The translations under genes were made by a program, and so were the position numbers. A model generated the notes under the pieces. That model ran no database searches. It was not told the DNA's origin and worked only from the letters and a program-made list of their open reading frames with translations. Of a DNA stretch of 22,159 bases, positions 8,420 through 15,511 are shown piece after piece; position 1 is the first letter of the stretch; each line of letters starts with the position of its first letter. Location of the stretch: positions 895,044 to 917,202 of the forward strand of contig BFEA01000268.1 in assembly GCA_003427395.1 (NCBI GenBank), in the 5' to 3' direction. Origin of the DNA: Chara braunii (Eukaryota > Streptophyta > Charophyceae > Charales > Characeae).

Positions 8420-9075
8420 ATCTTTGTTTGTTTGTTTGTTTCTTTCTTTCTTTCCTACCTTCCCACCCGCGGATCCTACACAACAACTGTTCTCACCTCA
8501 CACCATATGTTCCAATACAAACATATCTCATGAACACTAGGAGCCTCCCGAAGACCGCTAGGAAGCCAGTAGGAGGAGGCCACTTGCAAGCCCCGACAGG
8601 AAGGCCTCTCACCTCTAATCCCATCCCATTATAACGCTAAAACTGAAGCTGATTCCCCATCAGCAAGTGGCCCAGTGTTAAGTCGGCCCAAACAGGGAGA
8701 CTGTGAAGTCCAAAGGGCAGGGTGATGCTCTCTTTTCCTCTTTCTTTCCTTCTTTCTTTCTTTCTTTCTACGTTTTCCTCCCGCCGACCCACACAACTAT
8801 TATCACCTAATGTCATTGGTTCCCATTCAGACATATGTTTTGAACGCTAGGCGCCCCTTAGAAGACCACTGGAAAGCCACTAGGAGGAGGCCACCAGGAG
8901 GCCACAGGAAGGCCTCCCCTCTAATCTGTCCCCACTGTTAGGCCAAACCTCAAGCTGATTCCCCATCAGCAAGTGGCCCGCAGGAAGGCCTCCCCTCCAA
9001 TCTGTCCCCACTGTTAGGCCAAACCTCAAGCTGATTCCCCATCAGCAAGTGGCCCACTGTTACGTCGGGCCGAAC
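8343..9075. repeat. 353-bp tandem duplication with nested 77-bp duplication
   Basis: Copies start with GGAGACTG at 8343 and 8696 and contain, in order, AAGTCCAAAGG, a TTTC-rich tract, CACACAAC, ACATAT, a CTAGG block, AGGAAGGCCTC, GCTGATTCCCCATCAGCAAG and a final CGGCCCAAACA or CGGGCCGAACA. In copy two, 8904-8980 is repeated at 8981-9057. TTTC and TTTG microsatellites lie at about 8384-8452 and 8738-8770. This is either a satellite pair or tandem copies of an unrecognised element. Confidence 0.85.
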
Positions 9076-9168
9076 AAGAGTAGGGGTACAACCACACTTC
9101 TCTTCGTCTAATCTTCATCTTCTTCTTCTTCTTTTTCTACTACAACTATTACTACTAAACTCCCATTT

Positions 9169-9384
9169 CGTTAAAATGGACATTTTATATTTTCTGAAAT
9201 ACATTGAAACCTACTTATTTGGCCCTAAGAATGTCACCGTCTGAAAACGATGGGCCTCCTTGGATGTATCTGGACTTCAGCTAAGCCCGGACAGACCCTC
9301 AGGAGCTAAAACCGGGACATTTTTAGAGCCAAATAAGTAGTTTTCAATTTTGTTCAAATAATATAAAATGTTCACTTTGAAACG
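9169..9384. repeat. Foldback (inverted repeat) structure
   Basis: The left arm 9169-9235 and right arm 9316-9384 are reverse complements over about 67 bp with a few mismatches. The reverse complement of the left arm and the right arm share GCCAAATAAGTAG and AATATAAAATGT. An 80-nt spacer separates them. No clear target duplication was found, and the right arm runs into the start of the LTR-like repeat at about 9369. Confidence 0.8.
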
Positions 9385-9416
9385 GTTCTCACCTCCGTAC
9401 CCTTGTACAGGACTCA

Positions 9417-9486
9417 TTGACCCTGTATGTGTTTGAACCCATGACCTACCCCTAAAAGTCATACGTTCTGACTGCTGTATATAGCC
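9417..9486 (-). other. tRNA-like relic inside LTR-like repeat
   Basis: On the minus strand a TATATACAGCAGTCAGAACG stretch, then TATGACTTTTAG, then GGTCATGGGTTCAAAC follow the order of a tRNA D arm, anticodon arm and T arm. GGGTTCAAAC (9431-9440) fits a Pol III B box; the A box is poor and the stems do not close well. The right copy keeps GGGTTCAAAC at 12220-12229. This may be a captured tRNA fragment or chance. Confidence 0.3.
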
Positions 9487-9786
9487 GGTCGCGTGGATTC
9501 GACCCGTAGACCTGAGCTTAGTAGTCGTAGGGTCACCTTAGGTCGTAGCTGCTGTAGTTCCAAAAGGTCAAGACTAGGACCTTCTAGAACAGCCTACACT
9601 GGCTCTTCGTAGGTCGTAGGGGTCAGTCCGTAGGTGAGTCAGCAAGGGGCAGTCCTAGTACAGTCAGCAAAGGGCAGTCCCAGTCTTAACCCAGTCCCGG
9701 TTGCACTTTGTCTAGTCAGCAAGTACCATGTGGACTGTGTACACACCGGGCCCAGGGTCCAAGGGCAGACCAACGACGATCCGAAA

Positions 9787-9794
9787 TATAAATA
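9787..9794 (+). promoter_or_regulatory. TATA box of LTR-like repeat
   Basis: TATAAATA, about 420 bp into the repeat, followed by AAGAGGCAGCG and CATTCATT. The inverted copy keeps TATAAATT at 11821-11828 (minus) with the same following block, supporting a conserved U3/R boundary. Confidence 0.45.
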
Positions 9795-10269
9795 AAGAGG
9801 CAGCGCTAAGTCATTCATTCATTCTGCCTGTGAGCAGTGCAGAAGTGCTGTCGGAGCGTCTTGTGTTACGGAGGTCTGCAGGTTCCTGAGGAGGAAGAGG
9901 GCTAAGAGCAGGAAGAAGCGGCCATAGCAGCGAGTTAGTCGGAGAGAGACGGCGTCCATAGCCGCCACATAGGTTAGTGGTAGGAGGAGTGTGTCGTGTG
10001 TGTGTGTATGTGTGTGAGACATTCAGGGTGATCCTAGTGAGTAAGTGTGTGTGCGTGTGAACAAATTTCTGGTGGATACAGTTGATCGTGTGGGAATCTT
10101 TGTGGGCGCTGGGCGCCAAGTTTGAATCTGAACTGTGCTCCTGGCCACGTTCTATCTCTGAGCTTTGTGTGGGTGCAATGCACCAGTCGTAGTCGTCATC
10201 TGTTTGCATGCATTCTGAAAGAGAGTAGCGAGAAGTCTGATTTCAGCTTTAACAACATGGCTGTTTCTT

Positions 10270-10382
10270 CCTGTTTCCTTCAATTATTCTTCTTCCTTTG
10301 TCTCATTCTTCTTTCATTCTTCTTTGACTTGAGTTGCAATGAATGTCATCTTCGTCTGATTCTTCTTTCGTTCTTCTTCGAT
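10270..10382. repeat. CTT-rich minisatellite-like stretch
   Basis: ATTCTTCTTTC-type blocks alternate with AGTTGCAATGAATG, which recurs at about 10332, 10383 and 10530. It leads directly into the 92-bp duplicated block. Confidence 0.6.
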
Positions 10383-10621
10383 AGTTGCAATGAATGTCAT
10401 CCTCTCATCTTTGTTTTGCATTGTGAGCTGACCAGGCTTTCCATAACCTAAACCTTTGATTCTCACTTCAACTGCACCACTCGTTCTTCTTCGACANNNN
10501 NNNNNNNNNNNNNNNNNNNNNNNNNNGACAGTTGCAATGAATGGCATACTCTCATCTTTGTTTTGCATTGTGAGCTGACCAGGCTTTCCATAACCTAAAC
10601 CTTTGATTCTCACTTCAACTG
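10383..10621. repeat. 92-bp direct repeat flanking the assembly gap
   Basis: 10383-10474 and 10530-10621 differ at only two positions by eye. The 30 Ns at 10497-10526 lie between them, and CTTCGACA precedes the gap while GACAGTTGC follows it. Either a genuine tandem duplication or an unmerged overlap or allele pair. Both copies contain the coding end KSVEVRIKGLGYGK of the uS11 relic on the minus strand, at least in part. Confidence 0.85.
10497..10526. other. Assembly gap (30 N)
   Basis: A run of 30 Ns between two near-identical repeats; the real gap length is unknown. Confidence 0.99.
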
Positions 10622-10760
10622 ACTTATAATTCCTAATCAAATAGCAGCACGCGCTACATTCTCAGCAGTACCTTTAGCAGCATAATAATTGGCTGAACGG
10701 CGAGCTCCTTTAAATCCCACTGAACCAGGATCTCCCAACATTCGAGCTTCGCATTCAGCA
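10584..10760 (-). pseudogene. rps11: Mitochondrial-type ribosomal protein uS11 relic
   Basis: Small-subunit ribosomal protein uS11 helps form the platform and the mRNA exit side of the ribosome. On the minus strand the frame reads GSVGFKGARRSANY, then AAKGTAENVARAAI, then after a TGA (10637-10639), LGI and a two-base slip, KSVEVRIKGLGYGK. This order and wording are those of bacterial/organellar uS11 and differ from the cytosolic protein. Similarity upstream of GSVGF is weak. The protein should continue for roughly 35-40 residues to the Arg/Lys-rich tail; instead sequence after GYGK is unrelated, with a GT a few bases on that could be an old splice donor. The stop, the frameshift and the missing ends make this a relic, most likely of a nuclear gene for the mitochondrial protein. 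A plastid or mitochondrial DNA insertion is less likely. Confidence 0.72.
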
Positions 10761-10892
10761 TTGCCCACCATCATTGTCCTCACCATCGCCTTCGTTACAA
10801 CACCCATGAACAACATTCGCCTTGCCAGCAGAATTGTTAACATTGTCACCACTCTTCAATGTTCCCAAAGTCTGGTGGATCATCATTCTTTT

Positions 10893-10996
10893 TTCCCTCG
10901 ATATATGCGTGTCATCCTTGAACAGGGGCCATGCTAATCTTCTCTGTGTGGTTTCTCAAACTTGTTCCAATTTTAACAGATGTCCCAAACGGCTGG
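10893..10996 (-). pseudogene. U6 snRNA-like sequence with insertion
   Basis: U6 is the catalytic-core snRNA of the spliceosome. On the minus strand the order is GGGACATCTG, TTAAAATTGGAAC, an insertion, ACAGAGAAGATTAGCATGG, CCCCTGTTCAAGGATGACAC and GCATATATCGAG, matching U6 from its 5' hairpin to past the internal stem-loop. The ACAGAGA box and AGC triad are intact. Sixteen bases (10948-10963) stand where about three are usual, just before ACAGAGA. The 3' tail is not U6-like and has no T-run terminator. TATA-like sequence exists about 40 bp upstream, but no plant upstream sequence element is visible. Most likely a retrotransposed or decayed copy; a divergent functional U6 is a minor alternative. 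Confidence 0.8.
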
Positions 10997-11381
10997 CAGA
11001 TCATCACTCTAAAAGTTTGGAAATTTCCAAATTGTATATTTACTGCAACAAGTTTGTTCAGATTTTCCCATTTTCCTTCCATACCCTATACCCCCGGTCC
11101 CAATCGCCCATCTCCATGGCCAGAGGATACACAGCAAGAGATATGGGTGCTGCAGCAGATACTGACACTGACGTCTTCATGTTTATAATGCCCGGGCATC
11201 ATATTCAGTAAGCCGTAAAAACAATATGTTGTCTAGAATTGCCAAATGCAACCGACTTTTGGCTGAGGGGCACTTCAGAATTCCTTTATAAATTTGGAAA
11301 TAGAAAACCGAAGCAAAAAATCAAACGAAAATATACCCTTGTAAGTCAAAACCCCTTTCAACCTGTCCTCCGGGATATCCC
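10997..11381. other. No gene recognised; contains a 16-bp palindrome
   Basis: Contains the perfect palindrome TTTGGAAATTTCCAAA at 11016-11031, and at 11187-11208 AATGCCCGGGCATC plus ATATTCAG, which resembles a unit junction of the minisatellite at 12471-12611. The short block TGTCCCAAACGGCTGG with GATCATCACTCT (10981-11010) is a diverged direct repeat of 10858-10889, so U6 is bracketed by related sequence. Confidence 0.45.
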
Positions 11382-12338
11382 TTTAAATTCTGCAATCAGA
11401 CTCGCTTTCATTCACACTTCACATGCATGCAAACAGGTTGCGCAGCAACTGGCGTCAAGTGCCCACTCAGAACTCAGAGATATGGTAACCCAGAACGCAG
11501 CTTAGATACAAGTTCACTTCAACTGGCTATGGCGGCACATCGCCTGTACAACTCTCTGTTCGTCACTTACTCGACACTGCTGTTCGCACACAGGATCACC
11601 CTGGATATCCCACACACATCACACTCTGTACACTCACACACACACGCACACATCTACAGCTATGGCGGCTATGGCCGCTGCAACCCTATCGATATGGCTA
11701 AAGCTTCTTCTCGCCCACTTCGTCCTCGGGCTCACTGCAGACCACCTCGCACAAGTCGCTATGGCAGCGCTTCCGCATGGCTTACGTAGGAAATGAATGA
11801 ATGGCTGGTCGCTGCCTCTCAATTTATACTTCTGTAGCTCGTTGGTCTGGCCCTTTTCCATGCCCGTGGTGCACACAGTCCCGTACGGTACTTGCTGGAC
11901 TGGACTAGGACTGACTGGGACTGCTGACTCAGCGCGGGTAGACTCCACCACTTGCCCACTTGCCTCTGTCTCAAACGTGAGCAGCTCCGAAAGGCCACTT
12001 CCGGACCTTCCGGAAGTTCGTGCACTTGGCCTTTCGAGTACTGTAGCAGCTACGACCTTGACTTCTCAGGACTGTAGCAGCTACGACCTTGACCTTTCAG
12101 GATCCCTACAGCTACGACCTCTACAGGGCTGTGACTCCTACTCGACAGACCTACAGATCGAACCCCTACCACTACACAGACCTACGACAGACAACAACAA
12201 CTGTCAAAACACAGGTCACGGGTTCAAACACTCGGGGTCGACACAGATACTGTACACAGGTAAGGTGAGAACTAGGGATCGAGCCCTGGGACCTGCATTC
12301 GCTACTGCTAAAAGGTGAAAACCGTTTCAATTCAAACA
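11382..12338 (-). repeat. LTR-like repeat, family 2, right copy (inverted)
   Basis: Reverse-complement relative of 9369-10254, matching at the start (TGTT at 12338, then GAAACGGTTTTCACC), the GGGTTCAAAC motif, TATA box, CATTCATT block, AGGATCACCCTG and TTTGCATGCAT. It holds an internal direct repeat, CTGTAGCAGCTACGACCTTGA at about 12041 and 12072 (one base longer than listed elsewhere). The ORFs of 120 and 173 codons in this stretch have no domain and are not supported. Ends approximate. Confidence 0.6.
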
Positions 12339-12378
12339 ATACAGAGAAAATTAGCATGGCCACTCTGCAAGAACAAAG
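12339..12378 (+). pseudogene. U6 snRNA fragment abutting LTR-like repeat
   Basis: ATACAGAGAAAATTAGCATG followed by GCCACTCTGCAAGAACAA matches the central U6 block (ACAGAGA box, AGC triad and start of the internal stem-loop) with a few changes. The 5' third of U6 is absent; the match begins exactly at the end of the inverted LTR-like copy. A 12-G run follows at 12381-12392. Confidence 0.7.
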
Positions 12379-12470
12379 GCGGGGGGGGGGGGAACCCTTT
12401 CAACCCCCTTTCAAACCCCCCTTCCCCACCTTGAAAACCCATGTATACTTCCTCTACAAGCACTCTGTGT

Positions 12471-12611
12471 GGGCGTTCTATTCGAACATAACGCCGGGCC
12501 GCTCTATTTGAACATAACGGCGGGCGCTCTATTCGAACATAACATCAGGGCGCTCTAGTTGAACATAATGCCCGGGTGTTATATTCAAAGAGGTGTTCTA
12601 TTCGAAAAATG
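12471..12611. repeat. Minisatellite of about 26-bp hyphenated palindromes
   Basis: Four full units (12471, 12496, 12522, 12548) and two partial ones (12574, 12592). The first unit reads GGGCGTT, CTA, TTCGAA, CAT, AACGCC: its outer arms GGCGTT / AACGCC and its core TTCGAA are self-complementary. Later units vary in the arms. Related single units occur near 8310 and 11187. Confidence 0.85.
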
Positions 12612-12989
12612 TGAGTAAAAACAGAAATCTGATTCTTTTGGGGTAAGTTGAATAATACGCCTATTTTCAGGAGACGACGGAAGTCAGACTCCTGCCGAAC
12701 CTACCCTTGCCCGTCCTGAGGATATCACAATGTCCTCCATCAAGAACTCCCTCAACGACCACCTAAGTAAGACCTTCCTGAACTCTGACAACTCATCTAC
12801 CCCCTCGATTATTTCCCTCAAAACCTCATACAACCCGATATTCAAGGGACCAGAGAGTTAATGCAGGGATCAGAGAGTCAATGTGTAGTCTATGAGAAAT
12901 TACTTCTAGGATTGGAAGGGCAATGCAGTCTGCAAGAAATGATTTCCAAAACCTCCATGATGCCAGCTCCGTCAAAATCACCACCCTAA
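12612..12989. other. Possible decayed exon; otherwise no gene recognised
   Basis: CCTATTTTCAG at 12660-12670 looks like a splice acceptor. It is followed by a frame reading SQTPAEPTLARPEDITMSSI and on to FKGPES before TAA at about 12859-12861, an open stretch of about 60 codons. No domain is recognisable, and no donor or partner exon was found. A short repeat, CCAGAGAGTTAATG / TCAGAGAGTCAATG, follows. Confidence 0.25.
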
Positions 12990-13181
12990 CCTCCTCCCAT
13001 CACCCCAGCTATGACAAACCAGCGCCCCACCGTCTTCCCCCCAGCCTATCACATTCCGCATATCCTTCATCCTCCTAATAGATCTTTTCCCAAACCCTTG
13101 CCCCCTCTGTGCCACCACCACTCCGATCCTTCAAACAATTGCCTCTCAATCGAACCCACTTCCAGCCTCTGCTTCAAAACT

Positions 13182-13189
13182 CTCCACTG
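13182..13189. repeat. Target-site duplication, left (CTCCACTG)
   Basis: Eight bases identical to 14101-14108, abutting the terminal inverted repeat, as expected for hAT. Confidence 0.85.
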
Positions 13190-13318
13190 CAGAGATGACC
13201 AACGGGTACCCAGACCCAGACCCACCCGCACCCAACCCACCCACGAGGCATTGGGTCAGATGTGGGTCTTGATAAGCTCGCACGGGTGGGATAAGGCTGG
13301 GTCTAGGCGAGCCAGCCT

Positions 13319-13336
13319 GGGTGGGTGATGGGCGGG
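13319..13336 (+). other. G-quadruplex-forming motif
   Basis: Four runs of three Gs with loops of 1, 4 and 1 nt, inside the hAT element. A near-copy with one shortened run lies at 13367-13382. Confidence 0.6.
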
Positions 13337-13917
13337 TCAATGTTAGGCCTGGGTCACCCGAATGGGTGGGTGACAGGCGGGTGAGCGCTAGGCCTGGGTC
13401 ACCCGACCCACAGACCCAGGACAACCCATATGAGCTCTCCCCCCCCTTTACCCCCCTCGTACATATTTCCCAGCTGCGGTCCACCTGTGGAATTGAAAAG
13501 TTGGAGGGCCAGGAAACCGAAAAACTCCACCCTCGGCCCCCCTAGAAAAAAAAGAGCCGCGCCAATTGCAAATTGAACTTGGGATTCTCCTTGAAAGAAT
13601 GTGTCACACTCTACCGGTGGGACGGTGGCAGCTGGACCACGGCCCAAACAACAGGATGTTCGCTCCGGGGGATCGAACCCAACCACAGCAAGTGGCAAAG
13701 TTTCCCAAATTCAAACTCGTGGAGCGCTTCGAATTTCCGTGCCGTCATCCAAGGACGGCCCAAAGTGGAGATTCCTCAATTTTTTGTGCTGTCATCCAAG
13801 GATGTCATGTTGCTGTGGTGCGTGTAAATGTTTGAAGGGACTGAGACAATGGGGAACGGGCGGATGCGGGTTGAAAATAATTAGGTACCGGGTGCAGGCG
13901 GGTAAATTTGTTCTCGC

Positions 13918-13960
13918 GGGTCTGGGTGGGTCAGGGTGAACGGGCGGGTTGGGTGTGGGG
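13918..13960 (+). other. Clustered G-quadruplex motif, eight G-runs
   Basis: Eight GGG runs at 13918, 13924, 13928, 13934, 13942, 13946, 13951 and 13957 with loops of 1-5 nt, in the right subterminal part of the hAT element. Confidence 0.65.
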
Positions 13961-14100
13961 AAAAAATTTCAAAAAAACACTTGGGTGGGTTGGGTCACCT
14001 TGAGATGTTTTCAAGTTTTATTTTTGAGGGCGGGCTGTACTTAAACGAATGTGGATGGGTTGGGTGAAATGCCAATTCAAAAAAAAAATGCTCATCTCTG

Positions 14101-14108
14101 CTCCACTG
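14101..14108. repeat. Target-site duplication, right (CTCCACTG)
   Basis: Identical to 13182-13189. Confidence 0.85.
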
Positions 14109-14166
14109 GCGCTCATCCTCGACACTTTATACCCACCTACTTCTACTTGACCCGCCATGTCTATGA

Positions 14167-14553
14167 CTGCAACTGCCAGCCCCACCACTCTGCCCACATA
14201 CTCCCAAACTATGTAAAAGCAATACCCCTTCCCCCATGCCGACCCACCACTGTTATTCCCAATCCCCAGCCCCCTCGACCACCAACGCCCTCTCTCAATC
14301 AAACCCACTTCCAGCATCTATTTCCAAATTCTCCACAGCCGCACATCCTCGACGCTTTGAACACTTCGGTGCGCAATATTCCCCGGACTTTGCTTAGCCC
14401 CGACATATGGGGGATACGTTGCTTCAGCAGGATGCTAGTGGTGTTATGGGCGGAGGTCAGCCCACACCGAAGGTGATCTCTTCCCACACGTTAGATAGGC
14501 TGCGCCACAAGGCGTCATCTCTCGACGATGAGCTAGGGCAGGGGGAGCGCTGA
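14167..14553 (+). pseudogene. Open frame with one TAG, unidentified
   Basis: One frame runs from about 14167 to TGA at 14551-14553 with a single TAG at 14395-14397. Its first half is Pro- and Ser-rich and overlaps tandem-repeat copy 2; its second half reads MGDTLLQQDASGVMGGGQPT and then SSHTLDRLRHKASSLDDELG, which looks like real protein with a charged helical end. No start codon or family is recognised. It may be the edge of a transposon gag or a decayed exon, or chance. Confidence 0.25.
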
Positions 14554-15490
14554 GTGGGTACGGAAACTCTCATCAGGCCTGATAGATCTAATTGTTCACT
14601 AGAATCATTACCCATGGGAGGAGGTCTTGAATGGGTGGTTAGGGGTCCATTATTCCTGATAGATCACTTCGTGCTAAGTCAGTGTCGCATAAAACTTGAG
14701 ATCATGATAAATGTTCAAAAGGAGTGCATATCTGTGCAACACTGTAAGGTAGAGAACGGAACCAGCAGTGAAAGAAGTTTGATGCCCTAGTCGACTGTTC
14801 ACCTCTAAGGCGCATGAGATCAGTGCCCTGTGCCCTCGGTCGTAAGTGAGCTCGTGAAGGCATTGTCCGATGCATATGCTAGATCGATGATCGAGCAAAT
14901 GCCCTCGGTCTAACGCAGCAGGTAATGCTCGGTGGGGATACACCCCCAAGGGTTGTGACAGCCACTTGGGTATGGGGAAGCATACCCCGTTGGCCCTATC
15001 CTGTTGTGGGGCTAGGCAGGACGTAAGTGGGCGCACCGACTCCTGCGTGACATGACACGGAGGACTCCCTCTGAGGTCACAACTGATGCGCTCAACAATG
15101 TAACCGTGATTTTTTATTACGCAATTTTTTATGGGGTCCTTCAATCCTTCAATCCTGATGCCCCTAAAGTTGTAGCTGATATTTGTTCAGGGTGAAGTCG
15201 GTCATTCTCGCTCTCATATGCGAACCCCTGAGTTTCCACCCTCTCCACTCTGAGTTCTCCTTTTGCTGTTTGGAAGGATTTCTAGTAGAGTTGATTCGTT
15301 GGATCTGCAGTAAGCTTAGCTTCTGTGATTTAAATAGCCCAACCTCAAGGACTTAATTTCATTCCCCTCCCTTGCTAACCTCCTTGATTCCGTCTCCAGA
15401 CACTGATTTCCTGTGTGTCCTAACAACGGGCAACGGACGGAATTAAACGCCGTTGTACCTGTTGAATAACCCCCGGAGCCCCCGTTGAAT
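14554..15490. other. No gene recognised
   Basis: Unique sequence with small internal repeats (CCTGATAGATC at 14578 and 14656; GCCCTCGGTC at about 14830 and 14899). ORFs of 78 (+) and 156 (-) codons have no recognisable motif. It could contain a worn LTR, but I found no partner copy in the window. Confidence 0.4.
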
Positions 15491-15511
15491 CCCGTTTAAC
15501 GGGTAAACGGG
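15491..15511. repeat. Perfect 8-bp inverted repeat
   Basis: CCCGTTTA and TAAACGGG around the 5-nt loop ACGGG, in a stretch with several more CCCGTT and AACGG motifs (15426-15540). It may be a transposon terminus; no partner was seen. Confidence 0.6.

Larger units (their letters stand above)
9369..10254 (+). repeat. LTR-like repeat, family 2, left copy
   Basis: Defined by comparison with the inverted copy at 11382-12338. Both begin TGTT followed by TTGAAACGG and TCACC, contain the antisense GGGTTCAAAC motif, a TATAAAT box, a GAGGCAGCG block with CATTCATT, the block GGATCACC and, near the end, TTTGCATGCAT and GTCTGATT. The proposed termini TGTT and AACA are inverted, as expected of an LTR. It also shares GGGCGCTGGGCGCCAAGT (10105-10122) with the other LTR family near 16796-16813. 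No coding region or plant primer-binding site follows, so it is probably solo; ends are approximate. Confidence 0.6.
13190..14100. mobile_element. Non-autonomous hAT DNA transposon
   Basis: A 911-bp element bounded by 12-bp terminal inverted repeats CAGAGATGACCA and TGCTCATCTCTG (11 of 12 match) and an exact 8-bp target duplication CTCCACTG. hAT elements make 8-bp duplications and have short TIRs starting CA. Inside the left end, ACCCA-type repeats dominate (13205-13245); inside the right end, the complementary TGGGT type (13900-14065), which is the inverted subterminal-repeat layout that hAT transposases bind. No transposase is encoded; the ORFs at 13321-13545 and 13566-13939 have no hAT motif. 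It would need a transposase from elsewhere. Confidence 0.88.
12990..14390. repeat. Tandem repeat (about 230 bp) split by a hAT insertion
   Basis: CAAACCCACTTCCAGC (14300) and CGAACCCACTTCCAGC (13151) mark two copies 1149 bp apart; subtracting the 919 bp of hAT plus target duplication leaves a unit of about 230 bp. Copy 1 is 12960-13189 continued at 14109-14140; copy 2 is about 14141-14375. Similarity runs through the insertion point: CTCCACTG then GCTCATCCTCGACACTTT in copy 1, CTCCACAG then GCACATCCTCGACGCTTT in copy 2. Confidence 0.75.

Noticed and set aside
11427-12318. ORFs of 120 and 173 codons
   Set aside because: They lie within the inverted LTR-like repeat and have no domain; the left copy does not preserve them.
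12471-12611. CRISPR-like array
   Set aside because: Units are contiguous with no unique spacers, and the context is a eukaryotic repeat.
13146-13939. ORFs of 70-112 codons around the GGGT/ACCC repeats
   Set aside because: They cross hAT ends and subterminal repeats and have no transposase motif.
15130-15175. Similarity of GGTCCTTCAAT with CCCCTAAAGTTG (and of about 281-316) to antisense 18S rRNA
   Set aside because: Needs several gaps and lacks the diagnostic core; not convincing, unlike 3849-3959.
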